In this document: piece after piece, positions 19,823-29,240 of the stretch | Position numbering within the stretch: the first letter of the stretch is position 1 | Layout: each line of letters starts with the position of its first letter | The notes under the pieces: generated by a model | Told to the model about the DNA's origin: nothing | The model's database searches: none | Seen by the model: the letters and a program-made list of their open reading frames with translations, nothing else | Source of the DNA: Flammeovirgaceae bacterium UBA2338 | GTDB taxonomy: Bacteria; Bacteroidota; Bacteroidia; Cytophagales; Cyclobacteriaceae | Reading direction: 5' to 3' | Length of the DNA stretch: 64,000 nucleotides | Assembly: GCA_002344795.1 (NCBI GenBank) | Contig: DDUM01000053.1 | Coordinates: 5,211 to 69,210 of the forward strand | Program-made: the position numbers and the translations under genes

Positions 19823-20182
19823 GTTAATGAAGCAAAGTGATCTGTCATTATTTTCATAGCCTTGGGATTCTTCAGTCGCCCAGCCCACTCTCGACCTTAT
19901 ATCGGGATCATCCCATGCTCCTTCAGAAAGACGCGAGATAGCAATGTGTATTTCATGGTTAGGGAATCCAATTCTAACATCTTCAACTCAGACTTGTAGT
20001 GAAATTTAGTTCCCGTGCCCTGATTATTAGCAACACCTACGAATTGCAAAGACACTTCTTTGCCAATCCGCTTCCTTCCCGCTCAGTGTTCCAGTACGGT
20101 TGGATGTTTACCTGCCGAAGGCATGACAGAAGAAGGTAGTTGTATTCCATAGTAAAACTTACTCAACCCCCTCTGCCTGGGG

Positions 20183-20237
20183 AGAGGGTCGGGGTGAGGG
20201 ATTCCAATGCACGGCTGCATCTTTCAAATTCGAAGAG
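20183..20237 (+). repeat. Intergenic direct repeat, copy 2
   Basis: Second copy of the 55-base element at 19768-19822, preceded by a GC-rich hairpin-forming stretch. The GGTCGGGGTGAGGG core recurs once more before the fetB-like gene, suggesting a dispersed repeat family. Confidence 0.85.
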
Positions 20238-20309
20238 TTCAAAGAGACAAAGTGACTCCGCCTTCTGGCGGTCGGGGTGAGGGATTACCAGTACTGCGGG
20301 AGCACGTCT

Positions 20310-21047
20310 TTAATCACTGTAAGATTTGGTGCGGACCTTGGTTCCATGTCCTGATGTAAATTCAGATCTGATCCAGGATAAAAACAAAGCAGAAGATATC
20401 CCTGCAGATCCAAAAATCATACACATAACCATGATCTGATACCGGGCTGCTATAAATGGAGATACTCCAGAAAGGATTTGTCCGGTCATCATACCTGGAA
20501 GTGAAACCAAACCGACAGCAAACAGCGAATTGATAGTGGGGATGAGTGAAGCCTGAAAAGCAATCACTTTGGCTTCATCATAACTCAAGTTGCGATTGAT
20601 TTCCGCCTCAAGCCTTTCTCCTGCCAGGCTGATGCTGTTCATAGCAGTAGCAAAAATCATCCCTGCCAGGGGTATGACAAAACTCGGCAAGTACCAGGGT
20701 TGCAGCTGTAGTACACCCTGGGTGACCAGCGCAAGTACGGAAACTCCTCCAACAGTGATAGCAAGTAAAGCTTTGACATACACCTTTATTGTAACACCAT
20801 GAATAGTTCTAAGTCCAATCCACGCAGAAGCAAACAGCATTACAGTGAGCACGATGATTACTACCCATGATTTATCCGCCTCAAATAGATAGGCAAGTAC
20901 ATAACCGATTAAAAGCAATTGAATGAGCATTCTAAATATCGCATAGATGGAAGTGCGATAATTGGACTGCCATTTCCAGGTTATTACTATCACAATAACA
21001 ACAGGTATAAAGGCAAGCCCAAGGTTTAAGAAGGGTATGGTAGTCAT
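20310..21047 (-). CDS. fetB: FetB-family membrane protein (UPF0014, ABC-type iron exporter permease)
   Basis: A 245-aa product with about seven membrane helices. The signature LVSLPGMMTGQILSGVSPFIAARYQIMVM is diagnostic of UPF0014/FetB. In E. coli FetB works with the ATPase FetA to export iron under oxidative stress. No FetA-like ATPase gene is adjacent in this window, so the ATPase must be elsewhere or this homologue acts differently. The ATG at 21047 gives a proper hydrophobic N-terminus. Confidence 0.88.
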   Translation of the reverse strand: MTTIPFLNLGLAFIPVVIVIVITWKWQSNYRTSIYAIFRMLIQLLLIGYVLAYLFEADKSWVVIIVLTVMLFASAWIGLRTIHGVTIKVYVKALLAITVGGVSVLALVTQGVLQLQPWYLPSFVIPLAGMIFATAMNSISLAGERLEAEINRNLSYDEAKVIAFQASLIPTINSLFAVGLVSLPGMMTGQILSGVSPFIAARYQIMVMCMIFGSAGISSALFLSWIRSEFTSGHGTKVRTKSYSD

Positions 21048-21183
21048 AGCACGATGTGTTACTGGCGTAAATGTTGCCCAACAAGATACTCAGGAATCAC
21101 CACAGTGCTTCATCCCCTCAAGACAATCTGTAAAGAGATCTGTCACGCAACTTAGTTCCTGGCGATGATGAGTAAAGGCAATA

Positions 21184-21537
21184 CTATCCGCTCTTGCGAA
21201 CAAATATTGATTTCAGTGCCATCGCTCCGAAACCATCGACTTTGCAGTCAATATTATGGTCGCCATTGGTCAACTTGATGTTCTTCACCTTGGTTCCGGC
21301 TTTGATGGCCTTGGAAGCACCCTTCACCGGTAGGTCTTTCATTATGATCACAGTATCTCCATCCTGAAGCACAACTCCGTTCGCATCTTTTACCACAGAT
21401 GACTCTTGCGTAGCTTCTTCTGGCTCGGGTACTTCGTTGGGTATCCACTCGTGGCCACATTCCGGGCACATCATCGAAGTACCAGTGGGGTAGGCGTACA
21501 ACGATTGGCATTTAGGACATGTACTGGATTCAGGCAT
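21184..21537 (-). CDS. PhnA/YjdM-family zinc-ribbon protein
   Basis: A 117-aa product with an N-terminal zinc ribbon (C7-x2-C10 and C24-x2-C27) and the PhnA C-terminal domain (VVLQDGDTVIIMKDLPVKG and DCKVDGFGAMALKSIFVRK). The length and motif order are those of YjdM. Although named after the phosphonate operon, the family has no established phosphonate role. Its function in the cytoplasm is unknown. It is followed by the fetB-like gene on the same strand after 136 bases. Confidence 0.9.
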   Translation of the reverse strand: MPESSTCPKCQSLYAYPTGTSMMCPECGHEWIPNEVPEPEEATQESSVVKDANGVVLQDGDTVIIMKDLPVKGASKAIKAGTKVKNIKLTNGDHNIDCKVDGFGAMALKSIFVRKSG

Positions 21538-21707
21538 AGGATTGAATTTCGTACAAAAATAGTCAAGTTGAGGGAAGGGTCTTGGATAGAACGAAGAAAA
21601 AGGAGTTTGAATAGCTTTACTTTTGAATAAGGGTCAGGGCAGTTTTATGTGTTAAAGCAGTACGCGACTGGTTAGTGTTTCAAAATATAAGATTATAATC
21701 GCATTAC

Positions 21708-22874
21708 ATGTATTTAAGATTTTTTGTGCTACTGGGTTTATTAACACAGTTCTCCTGTAAGGATGACTCACCTGCAATCCCGCAATCGGTTGAATGTGTA
21801 ACATCCTCTGGTGCGTTTCCCCAATTTATCGCGTTACCTCCGGTTGGTGACAATGGTTCTTATGATCCTACATTGGCTGGCGACCCTATGACTGGCCGTG
21901 TATGGATGGTCTTTTCAAGGATAAACGGGGCAGGAGGTGAAGGGCAGGTAAGTTCTCACTTAGCATTCAGCGATGATCACGGCAGCACATGGTGCTATGC
22001 CAACGAAATTAATTCATCAAAAAAAGTGGAATTATCGCAATTGCCAACCGAATTCACATCCGCAGTTTCAGCACATTGGAGCCATGAAGTTCCGAGCCTT
22101 GCCTTCGACCCCAATGCGGCTGTGAACCAAAGGTGGCGCATGACCTGGCATCGTTATTTGCACGTCAATGATGGTATTCCAGGCAATGACGACCGGAGAT
22201 TTGCTTTTGGATGGGTAGCGATGAAAACAGCATCCGATCCAATGTTACTGGCGGCAGCCCCCGAGATAAAACTGTTCAGTGGGCGGGGCTACTACAAGGA
22301 TGCGGAAACAGAACAATACAATAACAGCATAGGTGGAGTGCCGCAGGTAAGATTGCATGAGTTGCATCCTGACTTGTCTGGTGCGGTGTTATTCACCGAA
22401 CCTGGTATGCAAGTGTTTCAAAATGAACTGTATGTTACCTTACTCATGGGCGAGGTAACGGTTGGCAATTCAATAGTGATGTTAAAATACAATAACTCCA
22501 ATTCATGGAGCTATGTATCCACCTTGCTTACCCCAGCGGATGCCCAAACAATGAATCCTTTGTGGACTGGCTTTTCTGCAACGGACTTATTTATCCAAAA
22601 TAACCAGGCCTATTTACTGGTTTCGCCAGTTGAAGAATTATACGAAGGTTTATTACTGTTTAGGTTGGATTTATCCAATGGGAAACTTATTGACTCAAAT
22701 GGCAATGGCCCGGATATCAAGTGGAGTCTGCCCACCACCAGTGGATCATCTATTTTTCAAACAGGCGCGGGAACCTATGATTCGCTCAGTTATAATTCGG
22801 GTATCCTTTACGGGGATGCGCTAATTACTGCACCGCAGTTTCGGGTTTATGCCTCTGGATTTATTCCTGAATAG
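21708..22874 (+). CDS. Lipoprotein with sialidase/BNR-like repeats
   Basis: A 388-aa product with lipobox QFSC. One clear Asp-box is visible (FSDDHGSTWCY) and the rest is beta-rich with Trp/Gly turns, suggesting a sialidase-like propeller exposed in the periplasm or on the surface. No Arg triad or other catalytic set could be assigned. It starts at ATG 21708 in an A+T-rich leader and ends before a terminator shared with the convergent tryptophanase gene. Confidence 0.7.
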   Translation: MYLRFFVLLGLLTQFSCKDDSPAIPQSVECVTSSGAFPQFIALPPVGDNGSYDPTLAGDPMTGRVWMVFSRINGAGGEGQVSSHLAFSDDHGSTWCYANEINSSKKVELSQLPTEFTSAVSAHWSHEVPSLAFDPNAAVNQRWRMTWHRYLHVNDGIPGNDDRRFAFGWVAMKTASDPMLLAAAPEIKLFSGRGYYKDAETEQYNNSIGGVPQVRLHELHPDLSGAVLFTEPGMQVFQNELYVTLLMGEVTVGNSIVMLKYNNSNSWSYVSTLLTPADAQTMNPLWTGFSATDLFIQNNQAYLLVSPVEELYEGLLLFRLDLSNGKLIDSNGNGPDIKWSLPTTSGSSIFQTGAGTYDSLSYNSGILYGDALITAPQFRVYASGFIPE

Positions 22875-22995
22875 GAACCCAATGCCATCACATTGTCTTC
22901 TCGCTCGATGTTTCCGCATCACTATCGTGATCGCGTGTGACAAAGTAGAGGTTATTTCCTAACAGGTTCTATAACCACTGGCCCACTAGGCATAG

Positions 22996-23026
22996 AAAGA
23001 ACAGAGTGCTCGCCTTGTTCTTTTTT
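22996..23026 (+). terminator. Intrinsic terminator after the BNR lipoprotein
   Basis: AAAGAACA (22996-23003) pairs with TGTTCTTT (23016-23023), and the T-run continues TTTT. The orientation fits the plus-strand lipoprotein gene. Confidence 0.7.
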
Positions 23027-23043
23027 TATAGTTAACTCATTTT

Positions 23044-24423
23044 TTATACAAGCTTCTCTAACTGCACCGTAAAGTGCCGCATAATGGGAGCTTCCCATTT
23101 GATGCTATACCCTCTCTTGGCTTCATGCCGTGTCTCATAGATGTTTTTGAGTGCCACCGCCACATACTCCATATGCGATAGGGAATAGGTTCTTCTGGGA
23201 ATAGCCAATCGTACCAATTCCAGTTTAGGGTAACGGTTATTTCGGGTAATCGGATCTCTGTCTGCCAGTATCGTTCCAACTTCCACCCCTCTTATTCCTG
23301 CCGTGATGTACAATTCAATTGCAAGGGATTGTGCGCGGAACTCTTCAGGAGAAATGTTCGGAACAAACTTGTTGGCATCTAAGTAAATAGCATGTCCGCC
23401 AAAGGGCTGTTGTACAGGCACCCCAAACTCAACCAGGCGTTGTCCTAAATAATGTACCTGCTGGATTCTGCTTTCCAGAAAGTCAAACTCAGTGGCCTCG
23501 TCCAATCCTTGTGAGAGGGCACCCATATCACGACCTGACATGCCACCATAAGTGATAAAACCTTCATACATGATGTTAAAAGTTACACACTTCTGATACA
23601 CCTCAGTATCTCTTAGGGCAATGAATCCACCCATGTTAACGATGCCATCCTTTTTTGCACTCATCGTCATGCCATCTCCATATGAGAACATCTCTTTCAC
23701 AATTTCCTTGATGGATTGGTTCGCAAACCCATCCTCACGCGTTTTTATAAAATAGGCGTTTTCGGCAAAGCGGGCAGAATCAAAGTACAACGGCACCTTG
23801 TAACGCTTACAAACTGCAGCCACCTCACGGATATTTTGCATGGACACAGGTTGTCCACCAGCAGTATTACAGGTAACGGTAAGGATGACCAGTGGGATTT
23901 TTTCAATAGGGTTCGAACGCAATACCTCTTCCAGTTTTTTTATGTCAACATTACCTTTAAAGGGGTGATAAACAGAAGTATCGAAAGCTTCATCAATGGT
24001 ACAGTCTACCGCAGTGGCTTTTCTGAATTCGATATGACCTTTTGTAGTGTCAAAATGTGAATTGCCTGGCACCAGGTCGTTGGCTTTCACCAGCGCGGAA
24101 AAGAGTACGTTTTCAGCAGCTCGTCCCTGATGGGTAGGGATGAAGTAGGGGAAACCCGTTAGGTTGGTCACTCTGTCTTTTAACTTCACAAAGGAAGAGG
24201 ATCCAGCATAACTTTCATCTCCCAGCATAATTTCAGCCCATTGTTTATCCGACATGGCTCCTGTGCCCGAGTCGGTGAGCAAATCGATCATCACCTGATC
24301 ACTTGTTAAGTTGAACAGATTGTAGTGGGCTTCTTTTATCCAGTGTTTCCTTTCCTCAAGGGTAGATCGTTTGATGGATTCTACCATTTTTATTTTATAG
24401 GGTTCTATGAATGGTAATTGCAT
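23044..24423 (-). CDS. tnaA: Tryptophanase (tryptophan indole-lyase)
   Basis: This PLP enzyme of the beta-eliminating lyase family splits tryptophan into indole, pyruvate and ammonia in the cytosol. The full-length 459-aa frame aligns by eye with tryptophanase throughout: LPFIEPYKIK start, LLTDSGTGAMSDKQW, PTHQGRAAENV, GGQPVS, DSARFAENAYFIK and the PLP-binding Lys (second Lys of SAKKDG, K258). Tyrosine phenol-lyase is the close relative; the position where that enzyme has its substrate-specific Arg is Val here (GVEVGTIL), as in tryptophanase. Neither a TnaB-like permease nor a TnaC-like leader was seen next to it. Confidence 0.9.
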   Translation of the reverse strand: MQLPFIEPYKIKMVESIKRSTLEERKHWIKEAHYNLFNLTSDQVMIDLLTDSGTGAMSDKQWAEIMLGDESYAGSSSFVKLKDRVTNLTGFPYFIPTHQGRAAENVLFSALVKANDLVPGNSHFDTTKGHIEFRKATAVDCTIDEAFDTSVYHPFKGNVDIKKLEEVLRSNPIEKIPLVILTVTCNTAGGQPVSMQNIREVAAVCKRYKVPLYFDSARFAENAYFIKTREDGFANQSIKEIVKEMFSYGDGMTMSAKKDGIVNMGGFIALRDTEVYQKCVTFNIMYEGFITYGGMSGRDMGALSQGLDEATEFDFLESRIQQVHYLGQRLVEFGVPVQQPFGGHAIYLDANKFVPNISPEEFRAQSLAIELYITAGIRGVEVGTILADRDPITRNNRYPKLELVRLAIPRRTYSLSHMEYVAVALKNIYETRHEAKRGYSIKWEAPIMRHFTVQLEKLV

Positions 24424-25069
24424 AACAAGGTGTTAATGTGATAAATACTAGAATGAAGTGCTAAGCGATAGGAGATACCTACGGGCTTATGATGATATCG
24501 TCAAACGGCACACCAGGGATGAAAAAATTTAGAGGTAATCGATGACGATCAGCCACTCACAACAATCAGATAAATGGTGTTGGAATAGCTACAGGCTAAC
24601 AGGGAAGGCATCCCTGTTTTTGATGTTCTTGAATAGGATAGCAGACTGAACGCCACTGTATTTCATAACTACAAGATACGGCAATAGTGGAAAAAGGGCA
24701 AAACCGAATGTCATGCGTTTTAATGACTGGGATCATGTCGCCTCAAGATGATTTCATATGAAATTCATAGAATATATTTGGTAATACATTGATTATTAAG
24801 GCTTTGAATGGCTTGAGCTACTCTCGAATACACATGCCCTTCAGTGCTAGCTGAGTTTGATCTCAAAAGGCTGGGATGCATCTAAAGTTACAATTAGTAA
24901 CAAATCGGATTGTTTGAAAATGGAAATGTCGGAATCTCCACCGATTGGTTAATCTCAAATTGCTTTCGCAATCATTCTGAGTTTTCTTTTGAAAAATCCC
25001 CCATTCGTCAAAGTAAATAATTTAAACCATCCAAACTTCTCGTTATCTTTCTTTGAAATGGTATTCGAC
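24424..25069. other. Divergent intergenic region between tnaA and a kinase gene
   Basis: These 646 bases contain no convincing gene. A perfect 14-bp palindrome and a TATATTTG box at 24751-24780 (listed separately) are the only notable elements. A TTG at 24989 opens the kinase frame early but adds a non-signal N-terminus. Confidence 0.4.
24751..24780 (+). promoter_or_regulatory. Palindrome plus TATATTTG box, possible promoter
   Basis: ATTTCATATGAAAT (24751-24764) is a perfect palindrome. Nine bases later TATATTTG (24773-24780) matches the Bacteroidota -7 consensus TAnnTTTG exactly. The -33 box is poor (TTTC). It would leave a leader of nearly 290 bases before the kinase gene, so the assignment is tentative. 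Confidence 0.3.
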
Positions 25070-27052
25070 ATGTCACCTTTCAAGCGGATATTTTCTATTT
25101 TTCTTACACTCTTGCTATATGATGCATCCGCTCAGGAGTACTTACAAAAAGATAGTCTTTTGCAGCTCCTTCCAAGTACTCCGCCTGATACCTCTAAAGT
25201 ATTGCTTTTTATTAGTATTGGGCAGCAATATGAAAACAACAAACCAGACTCAGCAATATATTACTACCAGCAAGCACTTGATTTAAGTGAATCACTTGAT
25301 TATCCTACAGGAATACTGAAGTATTATTCCAACATCACATACGTATTAAATGCACAAGGCCATTATGATTCAGCATTGGTATTGACCTTAGCTGCAGTCG
25401 ACCTGGCAAAAAAACAAGGACGGCCTGAACAAATTGCTGCGTGTTTGGGAAATGTGGCCAACACCTATTTGTACCTGGAGCGATATGAGACGGCAATAGA
25501 TTATTATTTACAAACCAATCAACTGCTCGAAAAGACAGGAAACAAGCAATACCAATGTATCCTGCAAAACAGCCTTGCTATTACTTATACAAAAATACGG
25601 CAACCCGATAAAGCCAGGAATGCAGCAGAAAATTCAGTTCGTTTAGCCAGGGAAATCAATAATCCTTTTCATTTGGGGATTGGGTTAGACAATCTGGGGT
25701 TGACCTATATCAATACCAGCAATCCAGAAGGAGCCATCCCATTTCTAACAGAAGCCTTAACGATTGCTGAAGAAACGAATAATCTCTATCTCAAAGAATC
25801 CATCTATCTCAACTTTGCTCAGGTGTATCGCCAAATGGGGTTAATTGACAAAACACTACACTATTTGCAAACAGGCCTTCAACTAGCATTGGAATTTAAT
25901 GATGTATCTGGTGAAGTGATTGCACATGCTGGTCTTGGCTACTATTATCTTTATAAGAGTCAGTTTGATAACGCAAAAAATTTCGGAAAGAAAGCCGAGG
26001 GCAAGGCCAGCGCGATGGGGTTTACCGAGCAACTTCGTGATAGTTATATGTTGTTGGGATACATTGCTCTTTCGGAGAAAAATTATAAGGAATTTCAACA
26101 CTATACCTATAAGCATGACTCCATAGAATCACGAATAGTAAACAAAGGTATTCTTAATAACATCCAGGATTTGGAAGTAAAATATGAGACCGAAAGGAAA
26201 AACCAACAAATCATAAAACTAGAACAAGACGCCTCCATTCAGTCACTAAAAATCCAACGTAATAATATACTTCTTTTCGTGTTTGCAGGACTCACCGTGG
26301 TTGTCACTATTGTGAGCTTCTTATTTGTAAGGAGCAACAGACAGAAGCAATTGATACTAAAACAAGAGAAAGAAATTCAGCAACGCACAATTGTTATGTT
26401 AGAAAAGGAAAAATACCTAACTGCTACACAAGCTGTTCTGAAAGGACAAGAAGAGGAACGAACCAGGCTCGCCCGTGATTTACACGATGGCCTTGGTGGA
26501 ATGTTATCTGGTATAAAACTATCCATGCAACAATTCACTGAAACAATCGACATTCATGATAAAAAAATCCTTCTTGAGCGCAACATGGATATGCTGGATA
26601 GTTCGGTGAATGAACTTCGAAGGGTAGCACATAATCTTATGCCTGAGGTATTGCTTAAATTTGGACTTGATGTTGCTGTTAAAGATTTCTGCAATTCGAT
26701 TACGAATAGTGGGGCACTAAACATATCATACCAATCCATCGGAATAAATAACTTGAGGGCAGATCAGACTACACAAGTCACCATATATAGAATTATTCAG
26801 GAACTCATGAACAATATCTTAAAGCATGCCGCTGCAAATGAGGCGTTTGTTCAACTTGACTTCCATGGTAATAATCTCGGCATCACTGTTGAAGACACTG
26901 GAGTAGGATTTGATACCCGCAACTTAGACCTTTTGCCCGGCATTGGATGGAGTAATATTACTACTCGGGTAGCTTATCTGAATGGAAAAATTGAAATCAA
27001 ATCGATCCAGGAAATAGGTACAACCATCAACATTGATATCCCGATAGGGTAA
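25070..27052 (+). CDS. Sensor histidine kinase with periplasmic TPR repeats (HisKA_3 type)
   Basis: I start at ATG 25070 because MSPFKRIFSIFLTLLLYDASAQ is a complete signal peptide; the frame extends upstream to a TTG at 24989 without one. TPR repeats fill about residues 30-380 (for example QAAYGNVANTYLYLERYETAIDYY-like units), then one membrane helix (around 400-420), a coiled linker, the HisKA_3 motif with H472 in ARDLHDGLGG, and an ATPase domain (RIIQELMNNILKHA, VEDTGVGFD). It is similar in design to the kinase at 624. The probable partner is the LuxR regulator at 31408, separated from it by three genes for exported proteins that lie on the same strand. Confidence 0.9.
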   Translation: MSPFKRIFSIFLTLLLYDASAQEYLQKDSLLQLLPSTPPDTSKVLLFISIGQQYENNKPDSAIYYYQQALDLSESLDYPTGILKYYSNITYVLNAQGHYDSALVLTLAAVDLAKKQGRPEQIAACLGNVANTYLYLERYETAIDYYLQTNQLLEKTGNKQYQCILQNSLAITYTKIRQPDKARNAAENSVRLAREINNPFHLGIGLDNLGLTYINTSNPEGAIPFLTEALTIAEETNNLYLKESIYLNFAQVYRQMGLIDKTLHYLQTGLQLALEFNDVSGEVIAHAGLGYYYLYKSQFDNAKNFGKKAEGKASAMGFTEQLRDSYMLLGYIALSEKNYKEFQHYTYKHDSIESRIVNKGILNNIQDLEVKYETERKNQQIIKLEQDASIQSLKIQRNNILLFVFAGLTVVVTIVSFLFVRSNRQKQLILKQEKEIQQRTIVMLEKEKYLTATQAVLKGQEEERTRLARDLHDGLGGMLSGIKLSMQQFTETIDIHDKKILLERNMDMLDSSVNELRRVAHNLMPEVLLKFGLDVAVKDFCNSITNSGALNISYQSIGINNLRADQTTQVTIYRIIQELMNNILKHAAANEAFVQLDFHGNNLGITVEDTGVGFDTRNLDLLPGIGWSNITTRVAYLNGKIEIKSIQEIGTTINIDIPIG

Positions 27053-27084
27053 TTAAGACCAACTAACAAAATAATACTAAAACG

Positions 27085-27104
27085 ATACCCCCGAAAAAGG
27101 GTAT
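27085..27104. promoter_or_regulatory. Inverted ATACCC/GGGTAT element before the secreted-protein genes
   Basis: ATACCC (27085-27090) and GGGTAT (27099-27104) are separated by CCGAAAAA. It lies 32 bases after the kinase stop and 46 bases before the next start, so it could be an operator for the locus regulator or an attenuating hairpin. A related TACCC...GGGTA element is present at 3504-3519. Confidence 0.3.
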
Positions 27105-27150
27105 AGAGTCAGCCTCATTTCGTAGCAACTTTACATCAATAAAGAAAGCT

Positions 27151-29211
27151 ATGAAATTCACTTTTATATTATTTTTTTTCCTCGCCATCTTTTTTAACGG
27201 CCAGTCGCAGAATACTAAATCTGAAATACTCCAGGAAATCACAGAGTTAAAAAATGATATCAGGGAATTAGAAGCTGAGATTAAAGAAGCCGAAAAGGAT
27301 GACCCGGAAGAAGCTGCAGAACTGAGAAAAGAGCTTGCTATGCTCAAGCGTGCGCTCAATATGCTTCAAAAGAATGAATCAGCATTAGTCACCTTGGAAA
27401 AAGATCCTAACGCCAGCAAAGAGGATGAATATGAATACACAGTCCCCTCCAAAGATGAGAGTAGAGTTGGAAAGATTTCAGAGAAGAAATTAGACAATAA
27501 ACAATTGACGGATCATGTCAGCAAAACCGTCACTGATATTGAAAAAAATATTTCTCCAAAGATGAAGGCGATTGGGTTACCCCTCTATACAAATATGAAG
27601 AAATCCAACTCAGATTCAGTGGATCTTGGTAATATGGCAGTAGGCATTTGGATCATGGGGAATCCAGAGTTGGCCTTATACACACAGTCGCTGGCGTGTA
27701 AGGATGAGCCACTACATGCTGACTTGTTGAACAATTTTGGAGCAATGCTCATAATGTCTGGAGCAGAAGAAAAAGCCTTACCTATTCTTCAGCGAATCAA
27801 TATTGATTTTCCTAAGAATGAAATGGTGTTACACAACCTTGGTATGGCCTGGTATGGTCTAGGAGAATTAACAAAAGCAGAAAAATACCTCGACAGTGCC
27901 ATGATGTTTCCCGGCCATCACGCGCAGGCAAAATTCACAAAAGGATTAATTGAAGAAAAAAAAGGAAACAAAACGAAGGCCATCGAAAACATCAAACAGT
28001 CGATGAAAGAGGGCTATAGTGAAGACAAGAAAAAACATCTTGAGAAACTGGGCGCGAAAAATATTGAAGACTTTATTGCGAACACCGAACCGATAAAGGA
28101 AGAGTATCTCGGACTTCAGCGTTTTATTAACATGGTTCCAAACTATCCCAAGAATGGAAGTCAATTGCAACAAGCGGATGCTGATTGGAGGGGGTTCAAA
28201 ACTGCGTTGGACAATCAGATGGAAAAATTGAATGAAGAAATAGAAGCATACGAGCCTATCCAAAAAAGGGCAATGGAAAAATTCGCTGAAGGCCAAATAG
28301 CATTGTCCACTACATTTTCTCCTGTCGCTAAAAAATACATCGCTAAAAATATGAACACACTGATTCTGCCAACAATGGAGGAACTTGGTCGGAAGACAGA
28401 GGCGATGCAACAAGAATTAATTGAACTGGAGAAGGAAATCGACCAGGCCGCAGAGCGTATGGATGAACAATTGAGAAACTCCAAATCGGGTGAAGCTAAT
28501 TGTAGAATTATTTCAGAGTACCTGGAGTTTGCCAATGGAAAGAAGGAGGTTTTTGATAGGTATTTTATAAAATTTCACGCACGCATCATCAATACTATGG
28601 CGCAATACCATAAGTATTACCTAACGCCTACACCCGAAACATATAAGCTTACATTACTGAAGTTACAGCATGATTTTCTTCAAAAACTTTCCTCACTCAA
28701 TTACATATTTGTTAATAACTCTTGCGGTGAACAAAAGTTAACATCATCACCATTCGGCAGGCTTGCAATTTTTGAGGATGTGAATTGCGATACACATAGT
28801 GAACTCTGGATGCCGGGTGTGGGCACCATCACTTTCAATTGCCACTACATGGAAGCAACCTTCGACCCCTGGACACCCTTGCCGGTTGATTTGAAAGTGA
28901 AACTAAAAGATGATTTACTTACAGGCCAACATGTCGGTGGAAGTGTAACTATCGGATCCAGTGCATCGATTGTTCCCACTGGAGCACAAAAGAAATTAGG
29001 AGAAAAGCTAAATCTGGGGCCTGGAGCTGAAAAGGTGGATGTAAAAGTAAGTGGGAGTATGACAGTGGAGTGGGACAGTCAGGGTATTACGGATGTATCG
29101 GCAACGGTTGGAGTAAACGGTGAGGTTGGAAACAGTGAGGCAGGAGTGAGCCAAAAGTTTATCCTTAAAGCAGGACCATCAACAGCTTTTAAGAACTCAT
29201 CCAGTAGATAA
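27151..29211 (+). CDS. Exported protein with coiled coils and TPR, function unknown
   Basis: A 686-aa product with a signal peptide ending at SQ (residues 1-24). Residues 25-90 form a charged coiled coil (ELKNDIRELEAEIKEAEKD), residues 160-310 are TPR-like (NNFGAMLIMSGAEEKALPIL, HNLGMAWYGLGELTKAEKYL), residues 330-480 form a second long helical region, and the last 170 residues are Cys- and Gly-containing beta structure (ASATVGVNGEVGN-like). Nothing catalytic is visible. It opens a run of three genes for exported proteins with gaps of 29 and 35 bases, bracketed by a histidine kinase and a response regulator, so a part in the sensed process or in the export of the signal is possible. Confidence 0.7.
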   Translation: MKFTFILFFFLAIFFNGQSQNTKSEILQEITELKNDIRELEAEIKEAEKDDPEEAAELRKELAMLKRALNMLQKNESALVTLEKDPNASKEDEYEYTVPSKDESRVGKISEKKLDNKQLTDHVSKTVTDIEKNISPKMKAIGLPLYTNMKKSNSDSVDLGNMAVGIWIMGNPELALYTQSLACKDEPLHADLLNNFGAMLIMSGAEEKALPILQRINIDFPKNEMVLHNLGMAWYGLGELTKAEKYLDSAMMFPGHHAQAKFTKGLIEEKKGNKTKAIENIKQSMKEGYSEDKKKHLEKLGAKNIEDFIANTEPIKEEYLGLQRFINMVPNYPKNGSQLQQADADWRGFKTALDNQMEKLNEEIEAYEPIQKRAMEKFAEGQIALSTTFSPVAKKYIAKNMNTLILPTMEELGRKTEAMQQELIELEKEIDQAAERMDEQLRNSKSGEANCRIISEYLEFANGKKEVFDRYFIKFHARIINTMAQYHKYYLTPTPETYKLTLLKLQHDFLQKLSSLNYIFVNNSCGEQKLTSSPFGRLAIFEDVNCDTHSELWMPGVGTITFNCHYMEATFDPWTPLPVDLKVKLKDDLLTGQHVGGSVTIGSSASIVPTGAQKKLGEKLNLGPGAEKVDVKVSGSMTVEWDSQGITDVSATVGVNGEVGNSEAGVSQKFILKAGPSTAFKNSSSR

Positions 29212-29240
29212 GGATATTAGAACTTAAATACTATTTAATC

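Larger units (their letters stand above)
19627..20309. other. Long intergenic region with duplicated segment
   Basis: No gene is convincing in these 683 bases. The stretch contains two near-identical copies of a 55-base segment (listed separately) and a third partial copy of GTCGGGGTGAGGGATT at about 20270-20286. CCCCTCTGCCTGGGGAGAGGG-like sequence at about 20168-20188 can fold into a hairpin. It looks like decayed or repetitive intergenic DNA. Confidence 0.55.

Noticed and set aside
23044..24423. Tyrosine phenol-lyase instead of tryptophanase
   Set aside because: The substrate-specific Arg of the phenol-lyase is replaced by Val as in tryptophanases, and DTTxGH and SARFAENAYF motifs match tryptophanase better.
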